Shown here: positions 34,938 through 44,136 of the stretch, one piece after another
How positions within the stretch are numbered: the first letter of the stretch is position 1
How the letters are laid out: each line of letters starts with the position of its first letter
Assembly: GCA_963820075.1 (NCBI GenBank)
Contig: CAWFYS010000001.1
Span: 147,922 to 211,921, forward strand
DNA from: Kumtagia sp963820075
GTDB taxonomy: Bacteria > Pseudomonadota > Alphaproteobacteria > Rhizobiales > Rhizobiaceae
Direction: 5' to 3'
DNA length: 64,000 nucleotides
Translations under genes and position numbers: made by a program
The notes under the pieces: generated by a model
Databases searched by the model: none
Seen by the model: the letters and a program-made list of their open reading frames with translations, nothing else
Told to the model about the DNA's origin: nothing

Positions 34938-36248
34938 TCACACATAGCGATTGACGATATTCTCCAACAACTCCTGCCGGCCGGAGCGCGGCTGCGGCTC
35001 GATCTTGTCCTTGACGACGCGCTCGGCAATCTCTTCCAGCGTGCGCTTGCCCGTCAGCATGGCCTGGGCCTCGGGCGTGTTCCAGCCCGCGTAGCGTTCC
35101 TCCAGCGGTCCGGACAGCGCCTTGTCCTCGACCATGCGCGCCGCCGCCTTCAGGCCGCGCGCGCAGCAGTCCATGCCGCCGATGTGAGCAATGAGCAGAT
35201 CCTGCGGGTCGAGCGACTGGCGGCGCAGTTTCGAGTCGAAGTTCGTGCCGCCGGTCGTGAAGCCGCCGGCCAACAACACCTGGTAGTAGGCCAGCGCCAT
35301 TTCCGGAACGTTGTTGGGGAACTGGTCGGTGTCCCAGCCCGACTGGTAGTCGTTGCGGTTCATGTCGATCGAGCCAAAAATGCCGAGGGCGGCGGCGAGC
35401 GCCAATTCATGCTCGAAGGAGTGGCCGGCAAGAATGGCGTGTCCCTGCTCGATATTGACCTGTACCTCCTTTTCCAGCCCGAACCGCTTCAGGAAGCCGT
35501 AGACCGTGGCAACATCGTAATCATACTGATGCTTCGTCGGCTCCTGCGGCTTCGGTTCGATCAGGATGGCTCCCGTGAAGCCGATCCGGTGCTTGTAATC
35601 GACGACGAGCGAGAGGAAGCGGCCCGCCTGTTCCTGCTCATGCGCGAGGTCGGTGTTGAGCAGCGTCTCATAGCCTTCGCGCCCGCCCCACAGCACGTAG
35701 TTCTCGCCGGCCAACAGCTTGGTCACGTCCAAGCACTTCTTCACCGTCGCCGCCGAATAGGCAAAGACATCGGGATCGGGGTTGGTCGCGGCGCCGGACA
35801 TGAAGCGGCGGTTGGAAAACAGGTTCGCAGTGCCCCACAAAAGCTTGACGCCGGTCTCTCCCTGTTTGGCGGCGAAGACTTCCGCGATTTCGTCCAACCG
35901 CGCCGCGCTCTCCGAGAAAGTCGCGCCTTCAGGCCGCACATCCGCGTCATGGAAGCAGTAGTAGGGGGCGCCCAGAAGCGAGAACATGTCGAAGGCGACG
36001 TCCGCCTTCAGCCTGGCGTGCTCCATCGTGTCGCCGAACCACGGGCGCTCGAAGGTCTGGCCGCCGAACGGATCGCCGCCGGGCCAGGCGAAGGAATGCC
36101 AGTAGGCGACGGCGAAGCGCAAATGATCCTCAAGCCGCTTGCCGAGCACAAGCTCGTCGGGATTGTAGAAGCGGTACGCCAGAGGATTTCTGGAATCCGG
36201 CCCCTCATACTTGATCGGTCCGATGTCGCCGAAAAAGCCGCTGGTCAT
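34938..36248 (-). CDS. xylA: Xylose isomerase
   Basis: A 436-residue class II xylose isomerase converting D-xylose to D-xylulose. The catalytic histidine is in YYCFHDADVRPEG, the metal ligands are in LIEPKPQEPTKHQYDYD and NIEQGHAILAGHSFEHELALAA, and MNRNDYQSGWDTDQFP is intact. Its ATG directly abuts the xylB stop, with GAGGAG inside the end of xylB as ribosome site, so the order of transcription is xylB then xylA. No xylR or transporter gene adjoins. Confidence 0.97.
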   Translation of the reverse strand: MTSGFFGDIGPIKYEGPDSRNPLAYRFYNPDELVLGKRLEDHLRFAVAYWHSFAWPGGDPFGGQTFERPWFGDTMEHARLKADVAFDMFSLLGAPYYCFHDADVRPEGATFSESAARLDEIAEVFAAKQGETGVKLLWGTANLFSNRRFMSGAATNPDPDVFAYSAATVKKCLDVTKLLAGENYVLWGGREGYETLLNTDLAHEQEQAGRFLSLVVDYKHRIGFTGAILIEPKPQEPTKHQYDYDVATVYGFLKRFGLEKEVQVNIEQGHAILAGHSFEHELALAAALGIFGSIDMNRNDYQSGWDTDQFPNNVPEMALAYYQVLLAGGFTTGGTNFDSKLRRQSLDPQDLLIAHIGGMDCCARGLKAAARMVEDKALSGPLEERYAGWNTPEAQAMLTGKRTLEEIAERVVKDKIEPQPRSGRQELLENIVNRYV

Positions 36249-37700
36249 TCAAATCACTCCTCTGATGGCTGGATAAAGGGCGCGATAGCGCTCATAGGCT
36301 TCGTCATAGGCGGCTAACAAGCTCGCAACCGGCTCGATGGTTTCGGCGGTGGTCGGAGCGGTCAGTACGCCGTGGGGATCGGCCTTTTCGGCGGCGATCA
36401 ATCCGAGGCGGGCGGCGCCGAAGGCCGCGCCGAAATCACCGTCGGCCGGAATATCGACCGGGATCCGCAGCGCCGTGGCAATCGCCTTCAACCAGTAGCG
36501 CGAGCGCGAACCGCCGCCTACGGCGGTGACGCGCGTCAGCCTGGTGCCCGCCGCCTCCAGCGCGAGCAGGCTGTCGCGGAAGGCGAAGGCGACGCCTTCC
36601 AGCACGGCTTGCGTAAGGGTTGGCACGTCGGTCTGATGCGCCAGGCCCGTGAACGAACCGCGAATGACGGCATCATTGTGCGGCGTCCGCTCACCGGAAA
36701 GGTAGGGCAGGAAAATCACGCCAGTCGGTTTGCGCAAACCTTCGCCAAGCTGCGCGGTCAGGTCGGCGGCCGCCTTGCCGGTGATTGCCGACAACCAGTT
36801 GAGCGAATCCGTAGCCGACAGGATGACACCCATCTGGTGCCATGTGCCGGGCAGCGCGTGGCAGAATGTGTGGACCGCGCTTTCCGGCTTGGGCAGATAG
36901 GCGTCGTTGGCGGCGAACAGCACGCCCGACGTACCCAGCGAAACGAATGCGTGACCCGCCCTTACCGTGCCCATGCCGCAGGCGGAGGCCGCGTTGTCGC
37001 CGGCGCCGCCGGCCACCACGACGCTATTGGAGAAGCCCAGACGGGAAGCGAGCCCGGCGCGCAGCGTGCCGGCGGGCTCCGTGCCTTCGACAAGCGCGGG
37101 CATTTGGCTTTCGTCAAGATGCGTCGCCGCAAGCAGCGGCTCCGACCATTTTCGGGCGCCCACATCGAGCCACGACGTGCCGGCGGAGTCCGACATTTCC
37201 GAAATATGCTCGCCGGTCAGCCACAGGCGAAGATAATCCTTCGGCAGAAGTACTTTCCGTACCTTGTCGAAGATTTGCGGCTCGTTGTCGCGCACCCAGG
37301 CGAGCTTTGGCGCGGTGAAGCCCGGAAAGACAATATTGCCGGTTATCCTGCGGAAGCGCGGATCGGCGTCGAGTTGCGCCGCCTCCTTGTGACTGCGCGT
37401 GTCGTTCCACAGAACGCATGGGCGCAGCACGCCATCGTCGGCGCCGAGAAGCGTCGCGCCGTGCATGTGGCCGGACAGCCCAATGCCGCTGACCGCGGCA
37501 ATCTCCTTGCCATGCTTTGCCTTGAGGGCGGAAATCGCCTCTTCGGTCGCCTTGATCCAGTCCGCTGGATCCTGTTCCGACCATCCGGGGCTTGGGCGCG
37601 ACAGGTCGATATGGGCGCTGGCGGACCCGACGATTTCCTGGTCGGCGTCGATCAACAGGACCTTCACGCCGGACGTGCCGAGGTCTATGCCGAGATACAT
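36249..37700 (-). CDS. xylB: Xylulokinase
   Basis: A 483-residue FGGY-family kinase phosphorylating D-xylulose to xylulose-5-phosphate for the pentose phosphate pathway. MYLGIDLGTSGVKVLLID is the phosphate-1 loop, SGIGLSGHMHGATLL and PCVLWNDTRSH bind the sugar, and GGGSRSRYWLKAIAT is the FGGY signature 2 region. ATG 37700 is chosen; an in-frame extension to 37790 is unlike the family. First gene of xylBA. Confidence 0.95.
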   Translation of the reverse strand: MYLGIDLGTSGVKVLLIDADQEIVGSASAHIDLSRPSPGWSEQDPADWIKATEEAISALKAKHGKEIAAVSGIGLSGHMHGATLLGADDGVLRPCVLWNDTRSHKEAAQLDADPRFRRITGNIVFPGFTAPKLAWVRDNEPQIFDKVRKVLLPKDYLRLWLTGEHISEMSDSAGTSWLDVGARKWSEPLLAATHLDESQMPALVEGTEPAGTLRAGLASRLGFSNSVVVAGGAGDNAASACGMGTVRAGHAFVSLGTSGVLFAANDAYLPKPESAVHTFCHALPGTWHQMGVILSATDSLNWLSAITGKAAADLTAQLGEGLRKPTGVIFLPYLSGERTPHNDAVIRGSFTGLAHQTDVPTLTQAVLEGVAFAFRDSLLALEAAGTRLTRVTAVGGGSRSRYWLKAIATALRIPVDIPADGDFGAAFGAARLGLIAAEKADPHGVLTAPTTAETIEPVASLLAAYDEAYERYRALYPAIRGVI

Positions 37701-37879
37701 TCGCTCAATCCTCCCGAACGCCCGGACATTGCCCACGACGGTTCCGCTCCTCTCGGCCCCGCCTGGCAAGTAACGCTGCCCGTGCTTCACGCCTCTGCGT
37801 TAAACCAAGACTACCTGAGCATGGGCCCCGGCAAAAGGGCCTCGGCAATATTTTTTTCGCATCCCGCAATAAATATCAG

Positions 37880-39214
37880 TCAGACGGAATCCGCAATCGC
37901 CCCGGATCGCCTCGCCAGCAGCGCCGAAAGGGGACTCGCCGGCCGCGCCGAGAGCCGCCTTTGCGCCAGATCGCGGGCCAGCGCGCCGTCACCGGCCCGG
38001 ATCGCCGCCTCGATGAGCGTCAGGTTGATCACGTCGCGCTGCGCATGGCTGCCGCCGAAGCGATGCGCGGTTGCCGGCAAAGGCCGCAACAGTTCGACCG
38101 CGTCCGCGTAGCGGCCCTCGCCGAAGGCCTTGATGGCGAGCGTCGCCGGCCGGCCGACCTCGCGGGTGAAGGCCGCGTTGTCGCCGCTGCCTTGCATCGC
38201 CTCTTCCTGCGCGGCAAGCAGGTCGCGCGCCGCGCCGTTCAGACCGGCGCCGGCGAATGCCATCATGGCATGCATGTCGTTGAAGGCGAAGTTGCCGTCC
38301 CTTGCCTTGGGCAGCCAGTTGGCCGCCAGTTCGGCCCAGCGACCGCCTATGTCGACGCCGCCAAGCTGCAATCGCCACAGAATCGCGGAAGCATCCAGCA
38401 TGTTGAGCACAAGGGTGGAGCGCCCGCCGAAAATCGGCTCGTCGAAAAGTGCCAGCACCTCGTCGACATTGCCGAGTTCATAGTGAAACAGCGCCAGGTG
38501 CCACCAATTGTGAATCTGGAGAAAGCTGTCGCCGGTCCATGCGGCCTGATTGGAACGCATCCACGAAATCCCGTCGCGCTGCCGGCTCTGCATTTCCATG
38601 ACGTGAGCCACGGCATGTTGCGCCCAGCCGTCGCGCGGCTCGATGTCGATCGCCTTGCGGCCAAACGTTTCGGCAGCGGAATAATCCGCCATTTCCTCCA
38701 ATCCGAACGCCTGCATGCCGAGCACGGCATGGTAGCCGGGCATGTCCGCCGACCAGTTCGGCAGGGCGCGGGCGATGCGGTCGCGCAGCATGATTGAATT
38801 ACCCGTGAAGAAATCGATCTGGTGGCCGGCCTGCAGCGCCAGCGCATCGCCGGGGTGCTCGGCCGCGACCTCGGCCAGAATACGCCCGGCCGCGTGCCAT
38901 TCGCCGGCAACCAGATGTCCGAGCGCGGCGACATGGCCGCACTCGCGCTCGGCACCGGCCAGGCCAAGCGCCGTGTCGTGGCACGAAGCAGCAACCGGCA
39001 TTGCGGCCTTGTCCGTCGACAGTGCGTAAAGATAGCCCTTGAGCACATGCGCCATCACGAAGCCCGGGCTCGCCTCGATCGCCCTGTCCACCGATCCCAC
39101 CGGATCGCCGATGAAGCACTGAAGCTGATGGAGCGCCGTCTCGTAGCTTGCGAGACTGGCCTGTCCCGCTCCGGTAAGCTCCAAGCCAAGCCTGTCCCTG
39201 GCTGTTGCGCTCAT
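37880..39214 (-). CDS. Tetratricopeptide-repeat protein, TTC38-like
   Basis: A 444-residue soluble all-helical protein. LHQLQCFIGDPVGSVDRAIEASPGFVMAHVLKGYLYAL, GWAQHAVAHVMEMQSRQRDGISWM and LQIHNWWHLALFHYELGNVDEVLALFDEPIF match the TTC38 family, whose TPR-like repeats carry conserved His and Trp residues. ATG 39214 follows GGAG. Function is unknown; some annotators suspect a metal-linked role because of the histidines. A frame continuing upstream belongs to the neighbouring LysE gene, not to this protein. Confidence 0.82.
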   Translation of the reverse strand: MSATARDRLGLELTGAGQASLASYETALHQLQCFIGDPVGSVDRAIEASPGFVMAHVLKGYLYALSTDKAAMPVAASCHDTALGLAGAERECGHVAALGHLVAGEWHAAGRILAEVAAEHPGDALALQAGHQIDFFTGNSIMLRDRIARALPNWSADMPGYHAVLGMQAFGLEEMADYSAAETFGRKAIDIEPRDGWAQHAVAHVMEMQSRQRDGISWMRSNQAAWTGDSFLQIHNWWHLALFHYELGNVDEVLALFDEPIFGGRSTLVLNMLDASAILWRLQLGGVDIGGRWAELAANWLPKARDGNFAFNDMHAMMAFAGAGLNGAARDLLAAQEEAMQGSGDNAAFTREVGRPATLAIKAFGEGRYADAVELLRPLPATAHRFGGSHAQRDVINLTLIEAAIRAGDGALARDLAQRRLSARPASPLSALLARRSGAIADSV

Positions 39215-39300
39215 CCCTGCATTCACTCCGCTCGCGGCCGCGCCGACGCGATCCTGCGCGATTTTCCCGAAATCTCCAAGCGTTCCGACCGCCGTCCGGC

Positions 39301-39925
39301 TCAGTGCCCCGACCGAACGGCCACCGTGGCGATGCCGGCGCCGACGAGCAGCGTTCCGCCGGTCCGGTTGAAAATGCGAATTGCCCGCGGGTTGCTTACG
39401 AGATCGCGGGCGCGCGCCGCCACCAGTGCGTAGCCAAAGGCGTTGGCGAAGGCGAGCACCAGAAAGGTCGCCTCGAAGATGATCATCTGCGTCACAAAAT
39501 CCGCTTCCCTGCTGAGGAACTGGGGCAGGAAGGCGACGAAGAAGGTGATGCTCTTCGGATTGAGCGCGGTGACGAGCCACGCATGCGCCATCATTCGCGC
39601 GGCGGGAACCGGTTCGGTTCGCGGCTCGGCATCGAGGGCGCCGCCGGCGCGGAACAGCTTGATGCCGAGATAGACCAGATAGGCGGCGCCGATCCATTTC
39701 AGCAGCGTGAATATGGTCGCTGAGGCCGCCAGCAACGCGCCGATACCCAGCATCGACAGCGTCATTGCCGTGAAGTCTCCGAGCGCGACGCCGACTGCCA
39801 TCGGCAGGGCGGTGCGCCAGCCTTGCCCGAGCGCATAGGACACGACGAGCAGGATCGTCGGCCCCGGAATGATCAGAAGAACTGTCTGACGCCGCGGTGA
39901 AGGCCGCCCAGGCTTCAAACGACAT
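39301..39925 (-). pseudogene. LysE/RhtB-type amino acid exporter, frameshifted near its start
   Basis: ATG 39925, preceded by AAAGGAG, encodes MSFEAWAAFTAAS. The next residues expected in the family, TVLLIIPGPTILLVVSYALGQG, appear only one frame over and continue to 39301. One extra base at about 39886 causes the break. Rejoined, the protein is about 207 residues with six helices, the IPGP motif, GAAYLVYLGIKLFR and the conserved NPKSITFFVAFLPQF. Such proteins export amino acids or homoserine lactone-like compounds. Without the upstream segment the downstream frame lacks a credible start, so the gene as written is probably inactive. Confidence 0.82.
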
Positions 39926-40034
39926 GGATGTCTCCTTTCCTCGAAGGAAAGGATGAATCCCTGCCAACGCCCGCTTGTAAAGGGCCCTTGCGTCCGCGAG
40001 GCGGCAAGGCCGTTGGGTCGTTCCCGCTTGTCCA

Positions 40035-40154
40035 TCAGAACGCCCCCGGCGTTCCGCTCACCACATAGACAAGGCCGAAGCTTGCGGCCAGGAGCGGCGC
40101 CACGGCCAGCAATGCGGCGGCGAGCAGCACCAGTTCGCGCTTGAGCGTCTTCAT
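40035..40154 (-). CDS. Tiny hydrophobic protein (39 residues)
   Basis: ATG 40154, with AGAGAGGT about eight bases upstream, encodes MKTLKRELVLLAAALLAVAP, one hydrophobic helix and a short end VSGTPGAF. A positively charged start followed by a single transmembrane stretch is a plausible small membrane protein. It lies 110 bases upstream of the LysE gene on the same strand. No family is recognised; the call rests on the ribosome site and composition. Confidence 0.45.
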   Translation of the reverse strand: MKTLKRELVLLAAALLAVAPLLAASFGLVYVVSGTPGAF

Positions 40155-40454
40155 CGTCGATACCTCTCTTACCGGGCAAGAGGTAGGAACCGCTCGGGCC
40201 CAGATTGTGGCGCCGGGGCGGCGATCCCGCGGCGCCAGCGTCCGGCTTCGTCCAAATGAAGCGGCCTGATGAAAATAATCATTAAAAAACAGTAATTTAT
40301 CGCCTTTACGCTTTGTCAACCACGTTTGATAAAGAGGCGAAACACCCGGTGAGCGGAGACTTCCCGTCAAGCGTTTCTCGTGTAGCTTGGCCCCGTGTCG
40401 AAGCTCCAACTCACAACGCCGGCAGGCTTGATTCCGGAACCGCCGCAAGGCGCA

Positions 40455-41183
40455 ATGACGCGGCGCGCCGCGATCCTGGCGCTGGGCGCGCTGGCGCTGA
40501 GCGGATGCAGCCGGACGATCGGCGCCCTTCCGGGCGCTGCTTCCTCGACGGAGCCGCGCGATACGGGTGCCGCGAGCGTATCGCCCCTGAAAACGGCATC
40601 GATCGAACCCGGCGCCGGCGGCTACGGCAATCTCGGCAGGCCCGAGCTGATGTATTCGTCGTTCACCGACAAGGGCTTTACGCTGCCTTCGATTCCGCCC
40701 GACGAGCTGAAGCCGAAGCACCTGCGCCGGCTGGTCGTCGATCCGACTGGCGAGGCGCCGGGCACGATCGTCGTGCATTTGCGCGAACGCCACCTCTATC
40801 TGGTGCAGGAAAACGGCGATGCGATACGCTACGGCGTCGGCATCGGCAAGGACGGCTTCGTCTGGTCCGGGCGGGCCGTGGTCGATCACACCAGGACATG
40901 GCCGACCTGGACGCCGCCGGGCGAAATGATCAAGCGGAAGCCGGCGCTGGAGAAATACAGGGGCGGCCAGCCGGGCGGGCTGGACAACCCTCTGGGGGCG
41001 CGGGCGCTCTACATCTACAAGGACGGCAAGGATACGCTGTTTCGCATCCACGGCACGCCGGAATGGCGTTCGATCGGCAAGGCCGCTTCGTCCGGCTGCG
41101 TGCGCATGATCAACCAGGATGTGATCGACCTTTACGACCGCGTTTCCGGCAGGGGCCAGACGCCGATCGTCGTCGTGCCGTAA
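40455..41183 (+). CDS. L,D-transpeptidase (YkuD/ErfK domain), lipoprotein
   Basis: A 242-residue envelope protein. ATG 40455 gives MTRRAAILALGALALSGC, a lipoprotein signal with a twin-arginine-like start. The YkuD domain occupies the C-terminal half: IVVHLRERHLYLVQENGDAIRYGVGIGKDG, then HGTPEW (His199) and SSGCVRM (catalytic Cys215). These enzymes make 3-3 peptidoglycan cross-links or attach proteins to the wall, common in Rhizobiales. An in-frame GTG at 40395 would add 20 residues and hide the signal. The AT-rich stretch 40265-40330 probably holds its promoter; the rest of the 300-base gap upstream shows nothing. Confidence 0.92.
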   Translation: MTRRAAILALGALALSGCSRTIGALPGAASSTEPRDTGAASVSPLKTASIEPGAGGYGNLGRPELMYSSFTDKGFTLPSIPPDELKPKHLRRLVVDPTGEAPGTIVVHLRERHLYLVQENGDAIRYGVGIGKDGFVWSGRAVVDHTRTWPTWTPPGEMIKRKPALEKYRGGQPGGLDNPLGARALYIYKDGKDTLFRIHGTPEWRSIGKAASSGCVRMINQDVIDLYDRVSGRGQTPIVVVP

Positions 41184-41189
41184 TATCGA

Positions 41190-41692
41190 GGCCGGCGCCG
41201 GCGCTTCCGCGACGCCGACCTTCCCTTGAAAGGCGCGGCGGCTCCTTCTCCCCTTGTGGGAGAAGGTGTCGCCGAAGGCGACGGATGAGGGGTGCTGGAC
41301 GGAGCGCGGCTTTTCTGTCTGGAACATCGGCCTGAGCGCTGCCTTGCCGCGTCTCGTTTCTTCCTGCACCCCTCATCCGACCTCGCTCCGCTCGGCCACC
41401 TTCTCCCACAGGGGGAGAAGGCAAGGCCGGCGCCGGCGCTTCCGCGACGCCGACCTTTCCTTGACCGGCCGGCTCCCCCTTCTCCCCTTGTGGGAGAAGG
41501 TGTCGCCGAAGGCGACGGATGAGGGGTGCTGGACGGAGCGCGGCTTTTCTGTCTGGAACATCGGCCTGAGCGCTGCCTTGCCGCGTCTCGTTTCTTCCTG
41601 CACCCCTCATCCGACCTCGCTCCGCTCGGCCACCTTCTCCCACAGGGGGAGAAGGCAAGGCCGGCGCCCGCCGACCTTTCCTTGACCGAAAA
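41190..41692. repeat. Tandem duplication of a 234-235 bp palindromic unit upstream of priA
   Basis: Two nearly identical units start at 41190 and 41425 with GGCCGGCGC; a third, partial one starts at 41659. Each unit holds mirrored ends (CCTTCTCCCCTTGTGGGAGA and TTCTCCCACAGGGGGAGAAG) around GTGTCGCCGAAGGCGACGGA. The elements fill the gap between the transpeptidase and priA. Open frames through them only reflect the repeat. Such units are frequent in Mesorhizobium-like genomes. Confidence 0.85.
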
Positions 41693-41714
41693 GTCGGGGC
41701 AAGGTCGCTCGATC

Positions 41715-43895
41715 ATGAAGCAAGATTCGCGACCTGGCGCGGTGCCCGTCATGGTGCCGATGCCGGCGGAAGCGCCATACACCTATGCGGTGCCGCAGGG
41801 CATGGCGGTCGGGCCCGGCTCGATCGTGCGGGTGCCGCTCGGGCCGCGCCTTGTCGCGGGCATCGTCTGGGACGGTGCGGGCGGTGCCGTCGATCCCAGG
41901 AAGCTGCGGCCGATCGATCACGTCTTCGACTGCCCGCCGGTGTCCGAGGCGATGCGGAGATTCGTCGACTGGATCGCCGCCTACACGCTGTCGCCGCCCG
42001 GCATGGTGGCGCGCATGATCCTGCGTGCGCCCGAGGCGTTCGACCCGGAACCCTGGATCGCAGGCCTGAAGCGCACCGCATTGGAGCCGGACCGCATCAC
42101 GGCGGCGCGCGCCCGCGTGCTCGAACTCGCCGGCGACGGGCTTGCCTGGACCCGTTCGGGCCTGGCGCATGCCGCCGGCGTCTCGTCCTCCGTCATCGAC
42201 GGGTTGAAGGCGCAAGGCGTGTTCGACGACGCGATGATTCCGCCGCGGCCGATCGTGGCGCCGCCCGATCCCTCCTATGGCGGCGGCGCACTGAGTTGCG
42301 AGCAGAGCGAGGCGGCGAGCCTGTTGCGGGAGGCCGTCGCAGCCGACCGTTTCAGCGTGACGCTGATCGACGGGGTGACAGGTTCCGGCAAGACGGAGGT
42401 CTATTTCGAAGCCGTCGCCGCGACAATCGGGCGCGGGCGGCAGGCGCTCATCCTGCTGCCGGAAATCGCGCTCACCCATGCGTTTCTCCAGCGCTTCCAG
42501 GACCGGTTCGGCGCCAAGCCGGCGGAATGGCATTCCGATCTGCCGCCGCGCATGCGCGAACGCGTCTGGCGTCAGGTGGCCGAAGGCCAGGTCCGGGCGG
42601 TCGCCGGCGCCCGCTCCGCGCTCTACCTGCCGTTTCGCGATCTCGGCCTGATCGTCGTCGACGAGGAGCATGATCCGGCCTTCAAGCAGGAGGATCGCGT
42701 CTTCTACAGCGCCCGCGACATGGCGGTGGTGCGCGCTCGTATCGGCGGGTTTCCGGCGATCCTCGCTTCGGCCACGCCTTCCGTGGAGAGCCGCGTCAAT
42801 GCCGATCAGGGCCGCTACAGGCGCATCGCCCTGTCGTCGCGCTTCGCCGACGCCGCGCTGCCGGACATCCGCGCCGTCGATCTGCGGCGCGCGCCGCCCA
42901 GGCGCGGCGGTTTCCTGTCGCCGGTGCTGCTCGAGCATGTGCGCAAAACGGTCGAGCGCGGCGAGCAGGCGCTGCTTTTCCTCAACCGGCGCGGCTACGC
43001 GCCGCTGACGCTCTGCCGGGTCTGCGGCCACCGCTTCCAGTGCCCTTCCTGCTCGGCATGGCTGGTGGAGCACCGCTTTCGCGGGCAGCTCGTCTGCCAT
43101 CATTGCGGTCATCATGAACCCCGCCCGGAAGCCTGTCCCGAATGCGGAACCTTCGACCATCTCGCCGCCTGCGGGCCGGGGGTCGAGCGCATCGCCGAAG
43201 AGGTGGTCGGGCATTTTCCGCAGGCGCGCACCGTCGTGCTGTCATCCGACATTCTGGGCGGCGTGAAGCGGCTGCGGCTGGAGCTTGAAGCGATCGCCAA
43301 GGGCGAAGCCGACATCGTCATCGGAACGCAGCTCGTGGCGAAAGGCCACAATTTCCCCAATATGACGCTGGTCGGCGTGGTCGATGCCGATCTCGGCCTT
43401 ACCAATGGCGACCCGCGCGCCGCCGAGCGCACCTTTCAGCTTCTCAGCCAGGTTACGGGCCGGGCAGGCCGCACCGGCAAGAAAAGCGTCGGCCTGCTGC
43501 AGACCTTCCAGCCGGATCATCCGGTGATGCGCGCGCTGGTCTCGGGTGACGCGGAAGCCTTCTACCAGCGCGAGATCGCCGAGCGCGAGCGTTCCGGCCT
43601 GCCGCCGTTCGGTCGGCTGGCCGGCATTGTCGTCAGCGCCGAGACCCGCGCCGAGGCGGAGAGCCACGCGCGGCTTCTGCGCCGCGCCGCGCCGCCGGCA
43701 AAGGATATCGCCGTGCTCGGCCCGGCCGAGGCACCGCTGGCGCTGATCGCCGGCCGCCACCGCTTCCGGCTGCTGGTCCATGGCGAGCGCAAATCCGACA
43801 TGCAGTCGTTCCTGCGCGCCCTGCTCGCCAACGCGCCGAAGCCGCGCGGTTCGATCCGCGTTCAGGTCGACATCGACCCGCAGAGCTTTTTGTAG
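41715..43895 (+). CDS. priA: Primosomal protein N' (PriA helicase)
   Basis: A 726-residue superfamily 2 helicase that restarts stalled replication forks. The N-terminal DNA-binding domain (PYTYAVPQGMAVGPGSIVRVPLGPR), Walker A DGVTGSGKTEVYFEAV, the DEEH box VVDEEHDPAFKQ, the zinc-binding cysteine array (CRVCGHRFQCPSC ... CHHCGHHEPRPEACPECG), and helicase motifs V-VI (GTQLVAKGHNFPNMTLVGVV, QVTGRAGRTGKKSVG) are all present. ATG 41715 lies just after the tandem repeat; upstream in-frame codons are repeat sequence. Confidence 0.95.
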   Translation: MKQDSRPGAVPVMVPMPAEAPYTYAVPQGMAVGPGSIVRVPLGPRLVAGIVWDGAGGAVDPRKLRPIDHVFDCPPVSEAMRRFVDWIAAYTLSPPGMVARMILRAPEAFDPEPWIAGLKRTALEPDRITAARARVLELAGDGLAWTRSGLAHAAGVSSSVIDGLKAQGVFDDAMIPPRPIVAPPDPSYGGGALSCEQSEAASLLREAVAADRFSVTLIDGVTGSGKTEVYFEAVAATIGRGRQALILLPEIALTHAFLQRFQDRFGAKPAEWHSDLPPRMRERVWRQVAEGQVRAVAGARSALYLPFRDLGLIVVDEEHDPAFKQEDRVFYSARDMAVVRARIGGFPAILASATPSVESRVNADQGRYRRIALSSRFADAALPDIRAVDLRRAPPRRGGFLSPVLLEHVRKTVERGEQALLFLNRRGYAPLTLCRVCGHRFQCPSCSAWLVEHRFRGQLVCHHCGHHEPRPEACPECGTFDHLAACGPGVERIAEEVVGHFPQARTVVLSSDILGGVKRLRLELEAIAKGEADIVIGTQLVAKGHNFPNMTLVGVVDADLGLTNGDPRAAERTFQLLSQVTGRAGRTGKKSVGLLQTFQPDHPVMRALVSGDAEAFYQREIAERERSGLPPFGRLAGIVVSAETRAEAESHARLLRRAAPPAKDIAVLGPAEAPLALIAGRHRFRLLVHGERKSDMQSFLRALLANAPKPRGSIRVQVDIDPQSFL

Positions 43896-44136
43896 CGGGA
43901 GAAGGCCGTTTCAAGACGGCAACGGGCAACGTAAATTCAATAGCTATGATGACACTGACAAACGTCAAAGATTGCGGTGCAGGTACTATTGCAATGTACG
44001 ACACAACCCAACACAATCTATGGTGTAACTTCACACTATACACTAACATAATATGCAGTTGGCCTTGACAGGCATTTTACAATAGTGTCCTTTCATCAGA
44101 AAGCTGCACCTTAGAATCGGCCAAGAGGGGATATTT

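Noticed and set aside
37880..39967. A single 695-residue TPR protein reaching to 39967
   Set aside because: The upstream part begins with the LysE N-terminus and then reads LysE in the wrong frame; the TPR protein proper starts at ATG 39214.
41190..41692. Small proteins read through the tandem units
   Set aside because: Identical frames recur in each unit and on both strands because of the repeat; there are no ribosome sites and priA starts after them.
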